Shown here: in pieces, positions 24,656 to 31,867 of the stretch
How the letters are laid out: every line of letters starts with the position of its first letter
How positions within the stretch are numbered: the first letter of the stretch is position 1
Origin: Bacillota bacterium
GTDB lineage: Bacteria; Bacillota_A; Clostridia; Clostridiales; Clostridiaceae
Length of the DNA stretch: 44,402 nucleotides
Reading direction: 5' to 3'
NCBI GenBank assembly: GCA_021837545.1
Contig: JAKBFR010000006.1
Location: forward strand, 1 to 44,402
Translations under genes and position numbers: made by a program
The notes under the pieces: model-generated
The model's input: the letters and a program-made list of their open reading frames with translations, nothing else
Database searches by the model: none
Told to the model about the DNA's origin: nothing

Positions 24656-25696
24656 ATGAGCTCAGAAACTAAAGTAGTTCAAGAAAGTAAAGTACAAAAC
24701 ATTCAACCAAAGGAAATTCAAGTGCAGGATCAAAAATTTACTGTTTCAGCATCACCACATATTAGGTGTAATGAATCAATTTCAAAGATAATGTGGAATG
24801 TAAATTTAGCTTTGGCACCTGCAGCTATTTTTTCAATATTTTATTTTGGCTTTCCAGCTTTAATAAATATGATAGTAGGAATAGTTTCAGCAGTTGCATG
24901 TGAGTATTTGGTACAAAAGTTTCGTAAAATGAAAATTACAGCATTTGATGGAAGTGCATTTATAACTGGTCTTTTACTGTCAATGTCTCTTCCGCCAACT
25001 TTACCACCTTATATGGTAGCAATTGGTTCATTTATAGCTATAGTAATAGCTAAACAATCAATGGGTGGACTTGGATTTAATATTTTCAATCCTGCTCATA
25101 TTGGAAGAGCAGCTTTAATGGTATCTTGGCCAGTTGCTATGACTACTTGGACAAAACTAACAGGATCAGTAGATGCGGTTAGTAGTGCAACTCCATTAAA
25201 TATATTAAAACATCAAGGTTATACAAGCTTAATTGAAATTTTTGGAAGTAACACAGCTATGTATAAGGCTATGTTTATTGGGACAAGAAATGGAAGCCTG
25301 GGTGAAACATCTACCGTATTACTTCTTATTGGCGGAATATATCTTATATATAAAGGATATATTAACTGGCATGTTCCTGTTTGTATGATTGGAACAGTAG
25401 GAATACTTACTTGGATTTTTGGACCAACAGGTTTATTTACTGGTGATCCATTATTTCATATGATGGCTGGTGGCTTAATACTAGGAGCATTCTTCATGGC
25501 AACAGATATGGTAACTATTCCTATTACGACAAAAGGTCAAATAATTTTTGCAGTAGGAGCTGGTGCAATAACTGTTTTAATTAGATTAAAAGGTGGCTAT
25601 CCAGAAGGCGTTTGTTATTCAATTTTGCTAATGAATGCGGTAACACCATTAATAGATCGTTTCGTAAAACCAAAGAACTTTGGGGCAAGGGGGTAG
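24656..25696 (+). CDS. rnfD: Rnf complex subunit RnfD (FMN-bearing membrane subunit)
   Basis: RnfD is an integral membrane subunit with covalently bound FMN. The 346-residue protein starts with a soluble tail of about 45 residues (longer than in E. coli RsxD) and then has eight to ten hydrophobic segments beginning IMWNVNLALAPAAIFSIFYF. The flavinylation motif is D-A-V-S-S-A-T-P-L, which matches the D-x-x-S/T-G/S-A-T consensus, with T179 as the linkage residue. GLGFNIFNPAHIGRAALM and GGYPEGVCYSILLMNAVTP are family hallmarks. The gap from rnfC is 16 bases with SD GAGAAGGG; rnfG starts 4 bases after its stop. Confidence 0.96.
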   Translation: MSSETKVVQESKVQNIQPKEIQVQDQKFTVSASPHIRCNESISKIMWNVNLALAPAAIFSIFYFGFPALINMIVGIVSAVACEYLVQKFRKMKITAFDGSAFITGLLLSMSLPPTLPPYMVAIGSFIAIVIAKQSMGGLGFNIFNPAHIGRAALMVSWPVAMTTWTKLTGSVDAVSSATPLNILKHQGYTSLIEIFGSNTAMYKAMFIGTRNGSLGETSTVLLLIGGIYLIYKGYINWHVPVCMIGTVGILTWIFGPTGLFTGDPLFHMMAGGLILGAFFMATDMVTIPITTKGQIIFAVGAGAITVLIRLKGGYPEGVCYSILLMNAVTPLIDRFVKPKNFGARG

Positions 25697-25700
25697 TAAA

Positions 25701-26264
25701 ATGTCAAATGTAGATGTTAAGAAAGAACAGTCTATTTTTAAGATAGCTATAAACTTAATAGGGGCCTGCATAATTTCAGGAGTAATAATAGGAATAGTAT
25801 ATTTTATTACAGCACCTATTGCAGTACAAAAAAATGAAATGATGAAACAAGAGTCAATGAAGGCGTTAGTAAATGATGCAGATAATTTTAAAGAAATATC
25901 AGATAAAAAAGAATGGTTTACTGCTGAAAAAGATGGAAAAGTAATTGCTTATGTAGTGCCTGGTGAAAGTAAGGGCTATGGTGGAGCAATTAAAATGCTT
26001 GTAGCTGTTACCTCGGATGGAAAGGTAATTGATTATACCATATTATCAGCTAACGAGACTCCTGGCCTTGGAGATAATGCTGCAAAAGAACCCTTTAGAA
26101 GTCAATTTGCAGGAAAGCAAGCTGAGAATTTAACGGTAGTAAAGGATCTTTCTAAAAAAGAAAATATTCAGGCTATGACAGGGGCAACTATTTCATCTAA
26201 AGCTGTAACACTTGCTGTTAAAAATGCAGTGGAAGAAGTAGTACAGTTTACAGGGGGTAAATAA
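25701..26264 (+). CDS. rnfG: Rnf complex subunit RnfG (covalent FMN)
   Basis: RnfG is anchored by one N-terminal membrane helix (about residues 17-38, IAINLIGACIISGVIIGIVYF), with the FMN-binding domain outside. The 187-residue protein shows SKGYGGAIKMLVAV, NETPGLGDNA and the flavinylation motif M-T-G-A-T-I-S-S with T163 as the attachment residue. The start is ATG 25701 with SD AAGGGGGT, 4 bases after rnfD stops. A TTG at 25680 would overlap rnfD and is not used. ApbE, encoded 2.4 kb downstream, is the enzyme expected to attach its FMN. Confidence 0.95.
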   Translation: MSNVDVKKEQSIFKIAINLIGACIISGVIIGIVYFITAPIAVQKNEMMKQESMKALVNDADNFKEISDKKEWFTAEKDGKVIAYVVPGESKGYGGAIKMLVAVTSDGKVIDYTILSANETPGLGDNAAKEPFRSQFAGKQAENLTVVKDLSKKENIQAMTGATISSKAVTLAVKNAVEEVVQFTGGK

Positions 26265-26265
26265 T

Positions 26266-26889
26266 ATGAAAGAATTATGGAAAATTTTCTCTAAAGGTTT
26301 ATTTGATGAAAATCCAATATTTGTATTAGCTTTGAGTCTTTGTCCAGCATTAGCTGTTACGACTTCAGTTATTAATGGATTAACTATGGGATTAACAGTG
26401 CTATTTGTTATTACATCTAATAATGTAGTAGTTTCAATAACACGTAAATGGGTAAATGGCAAAGTTAGAGTGCCAGTTTATATAACATCAATTGCAACTA
26501 TAGTAACAGTTGTACAACTTGTTTTACAAGCTTTTGCTCCATCTTTATATAAAGCACTTGGAGTATATTTATCATTAGTAGTAGTTTTCGCAATAATACT
26601 GGCAAGAGCTGAAGTATTTGCCTCAAAGAATAAGGTCATTCCATCTTTCTTTGATGGGCTTGGTATGGGGTGTGGATTTACAATAGCTATGCTTGTAATA
26701 TCTGCTATAAGAGAAATTATTGGAAATGGAACAATTTTAGGGATTTCAGTATTCGGATCTGGGTATAATCCAGCATTAATTATGATATTGCCACCGGGTG
26801 CATTTATCTTAATTGGCTATATGATGGGAGCAATTAAAATTTATACTAAGCGTAAAGAGAGCAAGCAAGTAAAAGGGAGTGAATCATAA
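26266..26889 (+). CDS. rnfE: Rnf complex subunit RnfE
   Basis: RnfE is an integral membrane subunit that, with RnfA, forms the inverted pair housing a membrane Fe-S cluster. The 207-residue protein has six hydrophobic segments. The NPIFVLALSLCPALAVTTSV start with one conserved Cys, and FFDGLGMGCGFTIAMLVISAIREI with another, supply the cluster ligands. The C-terminus is charged (YTKRKESKQVKGSES). It begins 2 bases after the rnfG stop and its stop overlaps the rnfA start by one base (TAATG), which indicates translational coupling. Confidence 0.96.
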   Translation: MKELWKIFSKGLFDENPIFVLALSLCPALAVTTSVINGLTMGLTVLFVITSNNVVVSITRKWVNGKVRVPVYITSIATIVTVVQLVLQAFAPSLYKALGVYLSLVVVFAIILARAEVFASKNKVIPSFFDGLGMGCGFTIAMLVISAIREIIGNGTILGISVFGSGYNPALIMILPPGAFILIGYMMGAIKIYTKRKESKQVKGSES

Positions 26890-27464
26890 TGCAAGAATAT
26901 TTAACACTTTTTATAGGTTCAGTAGTTGTAAATAACTTTGTTTTAACAAAGTTCTTAGGATTATGTATATTCTTTGGAGTATCTAAAAGTTTAAATGCAT
27001 CTCTAGGAATGGGTATGGCAGTTACATCTGTTATAACACTTAGCTCAATGTTAGCATGGGTAGTATATAATTTTGTACTTTTACCATATGGTTTAACATT
27101 TTTAACAACAATCGTTTTTGTAATACTTATAGCAAGTTTTGTACAATTGTTGGAATTAATAATAAAGAAACACGCACCTGCTTTATATAATATGTGGGGA
27201 ATTTATCTTGTTTTAATAGCAACAAACTGTATAGTATTATCTGTTCCACTTTTAAGTGTAGAGTCTAATTATTCATTTAGTATGAGTATAGTCTATGCAA
27301 TAGGATCGGGTATGGGATTTGCACTTGCACTTGTGCTTATGGCGAGTTTAAGAGAAAAATTGGTACATGCAGATGTGCCAAAGGCTCTAGAAGGAACAGG
27401 AATAGCATTTATTTTAGCAGGTATGTTATCATTGGCATTCCTTGGATTTTCAGGGATGATATGA
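26889..27464 (+). CDS. rnfA: Rnf complex subunit RnfA
   Basis: The 191-residue, six-helix membrane subunit is homologous to RnfE in inverted topology. FVLTKFLGLCIFFGVSKSL carries the conserved Cys, and the second half has GIYLVLIATNCIVLSVPLL with the second Cys. SMSIVYAIGSGMGFALALVLMASLREKL is the family signature. SD AAAAGGGAGTGAATC lies inside the rnfE end. Its stop is followed at once by a dispersed repeat before rnfB, so rnfB is unusually separated from rnfA. Confidence 0.96.
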   Translation: MQEYLTLFIGSVVVNNFVLTKFLGLCIFFGVSKSLNASLGMGMAVTSVITLSSMLAWVVYNFVLLPYGLTFLTTIVFVILIASFVQLLELIIKKHAPALYNMWGIYLVLIATNCIVLSVPLLSVESNYSFSMSIVYAIGSGMGFALALVLMASLREKLVHADVPKALEGTGIAFILAGMLSLAFLGFSGMI

Positions 27465-27597
27465 ACAATTAACAATTAAGGAATAAAGTTAAAAGGTCTT
27501 TGAAAATATTCGCAGATAAAAAAAGCGTGAAACGCTATAAAAAATTAAAGATATTCTGAAGGAATATCATCCACAATTGTCAATTGTACATTGAAAA
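27464..27597. repeat. Dispersed palindromic repeat inserted between rnfA and rnfB
   Basis: It begins AACAATTAACAATTAAGGAA right at the rnfA stop and ends CAATTGTCAATTGTACATTG. Two hairpins lie inside: AGCGT-GAA-ACGCT (27524-27536) and GATATTC-TGAAG-GAATATC (27550-27568). Related ends occur near 1104-1140, inverted at 7922-7945, and at 28620-28690. A T run is not present after the hairpins, so transcription probably continues into rnfB. Confidence 0.6.
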
Positions 27598-27632
27598 AAT
27601 GACTAAGTTTATTAAGGAGATGAATAAAAATT

Positions 27633-28484
27633 ATGAATACTGCTATAATGGTTATTGTTGTAATGGGAGCAGTTGGGATAGTTTTTGGATTTATTCTTGC
27701 TATCGCAAATAAAAAGTTTTCAATGGAAGTGAATCCGCTTATTCATAAGGTGGATGAGGTTCTTCCTAAAGGACAGTGTGGTGCATGTGGGTTTGCAGGC
27801 TGTGCTAATTATGCTGAAGCTGTAGTTTTAAATCCAGATGTTCCTCCAAATTTATGTGTACCTGGTAAAGATGCTGTTGCGAAATTGGTGGCAGAGCTTA
27901 CAGGCAAAATAGCAGAACAGGTAGAACCAAGAGTTGCTCATGTTAGATGTAAGGGATCAATTAGTAAAGCAACTTTAAGTTATAACTATAAGGGCGTACA
28001 TGATTGTACTGCTGCAAGTTTAATTCAAGGTGGTCCTAAAGGGTGTAAATATGGATGTATTGGATTTGGAACTTGTGTAAGTAAGTGTCCTTTTGGTGCT
28101 ATGACTATGGGTGAAGAGGGATTGCCAGTGGTTAATCTAGAAAAGTGTACTGGATGTGGAGCGTGCGAAACAGCATGCCCTAAAAATGTTATACAAATAG
28201 TACCAAAAAATGCTACTGTAAAAGTGGACTGTAATTCTAAGGAAAAGGGAGCTGTTGCCCGAAAGGTTTGTAGTACTGCTTGTTTAGGCTGTGGCATTTG
28301 TGCAAAGAATTGTAGTTATGGTGCTATTGAGATTAAAGATAATCTTGCAGTAGTAAACAAAGCTATATGTGCTGAAAAATGTAGTAAAGTAACATGCATA
28401 GCAAAATGTCCAACTGGAGCTATAAGAATTGCTAATGCATTAAAAGAAGATAAAAGTGCAAGTAATTTAAGGGCTACTAGTTAG
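27633..28484 (+). CDS. rnfB: Rnf complex subunit RnfB (multi-cluster ferredoxin-accepting subunit)
   Basis: RnfB accepts electrons from reduced ferredoxin. The 283-residue protein has an N-terminal membrane anchor (about 3-27), then the 4Fe-4S domain GQCGACGFAGCANYAEAVV. Ferredoxin-type motifs follow in order: CKYGCIGFGTCVSKCPFGAM, CTGCGACETACPKNVI, CLGCGICAKNCSYGAI and a last modified set CAEKCSKVTCIAKCPTGAI. This is longer than the proteobacterial RnfB and typical of clostridia. SD AAGGAGATGAATAAAAATT lies before ATG 27633. It closes the operon; a terminator follows at 28577. Confidence 0.96.
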   Translation: MNTAIMVIVVMGAVGIVFGFILAIANKKFSMEVNPLIHKVDEVLPKGQCGACGFAGCANYAEAVVLNPDVPPNLCVPGKDAVAKLVAELTGKIAEQVEPRVAHVRCKGSISKATLSYNYKGVHDCTAASLIQGGPKGCKYGCIGFGTCVSKCPFGAMTMGEEGLPVVNLEKCTGCGACETACPKNVIQIVPKNATVKVDCNSKEKGAVARKVCSTACLGCGICAKNCSYGAIEIKDNLAVVNKAICAEKCSKVTCIAKCPTGAIRIANALKEDKSASNLRATS

Positions 28485-28576
28485 GAATATTTGAATATGG
28501 ATAAGTAAAAAATAAATCTAAGAGTTACTTCACTTATTAGGAGAAAGAACCTTTTAGATTAAATCATATTCAAAAG

Positions 28577-28612
28577 ATAACAGATCAACATGTGTATATT
28601 TTGGTCTGTTAT
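28577..28612 (+). terminator. Terminator of the rnf operon
   Basis: ATAACAGATCA and TTGGTCTGTTAT pair around about 13 bases and are followed by TTTATTTT. Confidence 0.7.
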
Positions 28613-28619
28613 TTTATTT

Positions 28620-28690
28620 TAAAATTCACAATTAAGGAACAAGTACATGTACGATAATTATGAATTGTGTATTGTTCATTGTGCATTGAA
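28620..28690. repeat. Dispersed AATTAAGG/CATTG repeat before apbE
   Basis: AAATTCACAATTAAGGAACA starts it and GTTCATTGTGCATTGAAG ends it, with GTACATGTAC at its centre. It has the same end types as the repeat between rnfA and rnfB. Confidence 0.5.
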
Positions 28691-28713
28691 GGGTGATTGG
28701 AGGATAATAACAG

Positions 28714-29763
28714 TTGAAGAAGATTATATGTGCATTAACAACTTGTATTTTAACTATTTCAATTTGTAGTTCATGTGCAAGTCAAAAAAATAAATATTAC
28801 GAAAAAAGTAATATAGTAATGGATACAGCAGTGACATTAAGTGCTAATGGTGAAAAGTCAAAAGAAGCAGTTGAAGAGAGTTTTAAAAAATTAGATGAAA
28901 TTAATGAAATGGCAAGTGCTAGTATAAGTACTAGTGATGTTTATAAAATCAATAGTCATTCAGGAAAGAGTTATGTAAAAGTTCATCCTGAAATTTTAAA
29001 AATGATAGAAACTTCTATAAAATATTCAAAATTAAGTGATGGAGCATGGGATATTACCCTAGGTCCAATAATAAATTTATGGGGCATCGGTACAGATAGT
29101 GAAAGATTGCCTTCAGATGAAGAAATTAAAGCTAAATTACCATTGGTGGGATATGAAAAAATTAGTATTAATGAAAATGATAGTAGCGTTATGCTTCAAA
29201 AAGAGGGAATGGCTATCGATTTAGGTGGCATTGCTAAAGGTTTTGCTGCAGACGAGGTATTAAAAATTTATAAAAAGTATAATATTGAAAATGGACTTAT
29301 TAATTTAGGAGCGAGTTCTATTTATGCTCTTGGTAAAAATAAAGATAACAATGAGTGGGCTGTTGGTATTAAACATCCTAGAAGTGAAGATCCAAGCGTT
29401 TATATGGGAATAATAAAGTTATCCAATGATTCATTATCTACATCTGGTGATTATGAGAGATGTTTTATAAAAGACAACAAAAGATATCATCATATTATAG
29501 ATCCCAAAACTGGATATCCAGTAGATAATGGTGTCATAAGTGATACAATAGTAATAGATGGTGATACTCCTGAAAATGGCATGTTATCTGATCTTCTCAC
29601 TACAACAGTTTTTACATTAGGTCAAGAAAAAGGGTTGAAATTAATAGATAGTTTGTCAGGAGTATCTTGTGAGATTACAACATCAGATTATAAGGTTTAT
29701 ACATCAGAGGGATTTAAAGAGAAAATTACAAACTTAAACAAAGATTTTGAATTTGCAAATTAA
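28714..29763 (+). CDS. apbE: FAD:protein FMN transferase, lipoprotein
   Basis: ApbE moves FMN from FAD onto Thr or Ser in D-x-x-S/T-G-A-T motifs. The 349-residue protein begins with a lipoprotein signal (ISICSSC, lipidated C21), so it works outside the membrane, where RnfG and RnfD flavin sites lie. Family motifs are VMDTAVTL, WDITLGPIINLWGIG, AIDLGGIAKGFAAD, SLSTSGDYER and HHIIDPKTGYPV. The start is TTG 28714, 10 bases after GGAGG. It is 230 bases downstream of rnfB, past the rnf terminator and a repeat, so it may have its own promoter. The partner sites T179 in RnfD and T163 in RnfG are in this window. Confidence 0.94.
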   Translation: MKKIICALTTCILTISICSSCASQKNKYYEKSNIVMDTAVTLSANGEKSKEAVEESFKKLDEINEMASASISTSDVYKINSHSGKSYVKVHPEILKMIETSIKYSKLSDGAWDITLGPIINLWGIGTDSERLPSDEEIKAKLPLVGYEKISINENDSSVMLQKEGMAIDLGGIAKGFAADEVLKIYKKYNIENGLINLGASSIYALGKNKDNNEWAVGIKHPRSEDPSVYMGIIKLSNDSLSTSGDYERCFIKDNKRYHHIIDPKTGYPVDNGVISDTIVIDGDTPENGMLSDLLTTTVFTLGQEKGLKLIDSLSGVSCEITTSDYKVYTSEGFKEKITNLNKDFEFAN

Positions 29764-29799
29764 AGATTTATAAATACATAAAACATCATATAATCTTAG

Positions 29800-29843
29800 A
29801 AAATGTTACAAAATGATTTTTTAAAATCATTTTGTAACATTTT
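29800..29843. terminator. Bidirectional terminator between convergent apbE and Gx genes
   Basis: AAAATGTTACAAAATGATTTT and its complement form a perfect 21-bp stem with a 2-base loop. The right arm overlaps the last codons of the minus-strand gene. Confidence 0.85.
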
Positions 29844-30369
29844 TATTTATATCAACATCTCTAAAGTAAGGTAGTTTAGACATATGTTTAACTATAAAAT
29901 TTGCGGTTATGCCAACAAAAATTCCTGTGCCAACACCTGCTATGGAGAGTATAGGCAAATAAAGCATTATAGCTATATTTTGAACTATAGCTGAAGCCAC
30001 AATTAATTGGCCTACGTTATGAAATAAAGCCCCAGAGGCACTTACACCTATTATGCTTACCTTATCTTTTCCAAGTTCTTTAACACATATCATAACAAGA
30101 TAACTAAGGATTGCTCCCGCAACACCGTACATAAAGGTTGAGAGACTACCACCAAACATAGTTGATAGCAAAAGTCTTAGTATTATTACTAAAAAGACGT
30201 CTTTTTTACTATTTAATGTGTATAGTGATATAACAGTAATTAAATTTGCTAATCCAAGCTTTGCACCAGGTGCAATAAATGGAACTGGAATCATACTTTC
30301 AATTGTATAAAGTGCCAAAGCTTGTGAAACTAAAAGTCCTATAAAAACTATTCGAAATGTTTTATTCAT
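29827..30369 (-). CDS. Gx transporter family / heptaprenyl diphosphate synthase component I-like membrane protein
   Basis: The protein of about 180 residues has five to six membrane segments, with IPVPFIAPGAKLGLANLITVISLY near the N-terminus. The P-G-x-K-L-G-L-A-N motif is characteristic of this family, followed by LRLLLSTMFGGSLSTFMYGVAG. The family resembles small-molecule (ECF-S-like) membrane proteins; the old name HepS component I is not a proven activity. The start is ATG at 30369, 6 bases after GAGGTGAAT. Longer starts would overlap the upstream NusG-II gene. It follows that gene by 10 bases, and the pair converges on apbE. Such pairs occur with apbE and rnf or flavin-based electron-transfer loci. 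Confidence 0.82.
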   Translation of the reverse strand: MNKTFRIVFIGLLVSQALALYTIESMIPVPFIAPGAKLGLANLITVISLYTLNSKKDVFLVIILRLLLSTMFGGSLSTFMYGVAGAILSYLVMICVKELGKDKVSIIGVSASGALFHNVGQLIVASAIVQNIAIMLYLPILSIAGVGTGIFVGITANFIVKHMSKLPYFRDVDINKNVTK

Positions 30370-30379
30370 CTGATTCACC

Positions 30380-30769
30380 TCAGTGTACTGGAATAACATC
30401 AATATTTTTTTCATTATTATTGCTCTTAATTTCAACCATTAATTTATGTGGAAGGCAAACTAAAAGTTGACCTGGTTTTGATATAAAGCCAGATTTTATA
30501 CAAATTGCATCTCTGCAATCTGCATCTATAATTCTAATAGATGCATCCTTAAGTTCAATTACATTATATCCATACTCTGTTTTAACATCTATCTGATCTT
30601 CACCTCTATGCTCAGATAAGAGTATTTTTTTATAAGGTTTTCCGTCTAAAGTTATTTCTGCGTAAGTTCCATCATAATTTTTATGCATCATTACTCCAAA
30701 AATAAGTTCAGGAATAAAGGATAAACATATTAATAAAACTATTATAATTATATCCCACTTTTTAAACAT
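30380..30769 (-). CDS. NusG domain II-containing membrane-anchored protein
   Basis: The 129-residue protein has one N-terminal membrane helix (IIIIVLLICLSFIPELIFGV, about 7-26) and an external NusG-II (DUF1312) domain, about 33-122. Its end, IIDADCRDAICIKSGFISKP and then QLLVCLPHKLMVEI, contains the family's conserved Cys and the C-L-P-H-K/R motif. The family has no established biochemical function but is repeatedly found next to Gx-type proteins, ApbE and Rnf or extracellular electron transfer genes. It is first gene of a two-gene minus-strand operon. SD AAGGAAATACG precedes the start. Confidence 0.85.
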   Translation of the reverse strand: MFKKWDIIIIVLLICLSFIPELIFGVMMHKNYDGTYAEITLDGKPYKKILLSEHRGEDQIDVKTEYGYNVIELKDASIRIIDADCRDAICIKSGFISKPGQLLVCLPHKLMVEIKSNNNEKNIDVIPVH

Positions 30770-30942
30770 CGTATTTCCTTCTTTAATTTTAACTTTTTAA
30801 GTTTAGGCAAATTTGAACTAGTATTTTCTTTTGTGTGTATTATTTGATTAAACATTAATTGTACTTTTATGGTTATTATACATTTTTGCTAAATATTTGT
30901 ATATATATTTATGTTTAATAATATTTTCCTTAAAACAATAAT

Positions 30943-30962
30943 TTGCATTAAATATAATGCAA
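30943..30962. promoter_or_regulatory. Palindrome TTGCATT-N6-AATGCAA upstream of hemerythrin
   Basis: A perfect 7-bp inverted repeat in the divergent spacer, 118 bases before the hemerythrin start. It could be an operator; nothing more can be said. A 13-codon frame at 30978-31019 (MKKINHSDFMGKR) with GAGGG before it lies between. Confidence 0.3.
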
Positions 30963-31080
30963 CTTCTGAGGGTAAAAATGAAAAAAATTAATCATAGTGA
31001 CTTTATGGGAAAAAGATGATATATTAATAAAAAATGGGTTAAATAAAACTAAAATTATAGTTAGGAAGAAGGTATTATTT

Positions 31081-31470
31081 ATGTATGAAATGAAAGAAGA
31101 ATATAAAATTGGAGTAGAGCTTATTGACGAGCAACACAAGAAGCTTTTTGAACTAGCTAATAAAGCATACACACTATTGAAAGATGACTTTTCCCTTGAT
31201 AAATATGATAAAATTGTACACATATTAGAAGAATTAAAAGACTATACTATTTTTCATTTTAAATCAGAAGAAGAATATATGGAAAGTATAGAGTATAAAA
31301 GACTTTTTACTCAAAAGATAGAACATGAGAAATTTATAAAAGCTCTTGAAGAAGTAAATTATAGAGATATTGATGAAAAACAGGATGAAAGCTTAGTAAA
31401 AATTTTAAACTTTTTAAATGATTGGTTAATAGAGCATATATTAAAGACAGATAAGCTTATAGTACAATAA
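31081..31470 (+). CDS. Bacteriohemerythrin with one iron ligand replaced
   Basis: Bacteriohemerythrins bind O2 at a di-iron site in a four-helix bundle. The start is taken as ATG 31081 (129 residues); the frame is open further upstream, but the family N-terminus (YKIGVELIDEQHKKLFEL) fits this start, and AGAAGG lies about 10 bases before it. Ligands seen are H19, H59, E63 (HFKSEE), H82 (EHEKF), H119 (EHILKTD) and D124. The family has another His four residues before H82; here position 78 is Gln (codon CAA). That would alter the O2-binding iron. The gene is single, with its own terminator. Confidence 0.88.
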   Translation: MYEMKEEYKIGVELIDEQHKKLFELANKAYTLLKDDFSLDKYDKIVHILEELKDYTIFHFKSEEEYMESIEYKRLFTQKIEHEKFIKALEEVNYRDIDEKQDESLVKILNFLNDWLIEHILKTDKLIVQ

Positions 31471-31497
31471 AATTCATGTGAAATGTTTTTATTGTAA

Positions 31498-31543
31498 AAA
31501 GGGTGTAGCAAGTAACTTTTTTTAATTATTTGCTACACCCTTT
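31498..31543 (+). terminator. Terminator after hemerythrin
   Basis: AAAGGGTGTAGCAA and TTGCTACACCCTTT form a perfect 14-bp stem with a T-rich loop, then CTAATT. Confidence 0.85.
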
Positions 31544-31746
31544 CTAATTATGGATGAAAGAATTAAAAATTACATTTATACTGTTAGAAATTTATAGCAA
31601 AATTTTTAATTAAGAGGAATAAATGTCGATAATTATTTTTTTGTATTATATATTTATTATGGATGAGATAAATCAAACAAAATATTACATAGATATCCAA
31701 TACTACACAAAAAAAATTACTTTACTACAATACAATTTTAAAAATA

Positions 31747-31775
31747 TTGTAAACGGTTTAAAAATATAGTATAAT
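31747..31775 (+). promoter_or_regulatory. Promoter of the chemoreceptor gene with a cre-like core
   Basis: TTGTAA (31747-31752), 17 bases, TATAAT (31770-31775). Bases 31748-31761 read TGTAAACGGTTTAA, which matches the CcpA cre consensus TGWAANCGNTNWCA except one of the last two bases. A cre overlapping -35 would repress when preferred sugar is present. Confidence 0.55.
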
Positions 31776-31867
31776 TAAAGAAAAAATTGTAGAAATATTC
31801 AATAAAAATAAAAATATGGTGTAAATAGAATCAATTAAAACAAGAGATTTGTAGGGGTGTGATTTCT

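Noticed and set aside
30978..31019. Thirteen-codon frame MKKINHSDFMGKR upstream of hemerythrin
   Set aside because: Short, no known peptide family; could be the spacer between promoter and gene.
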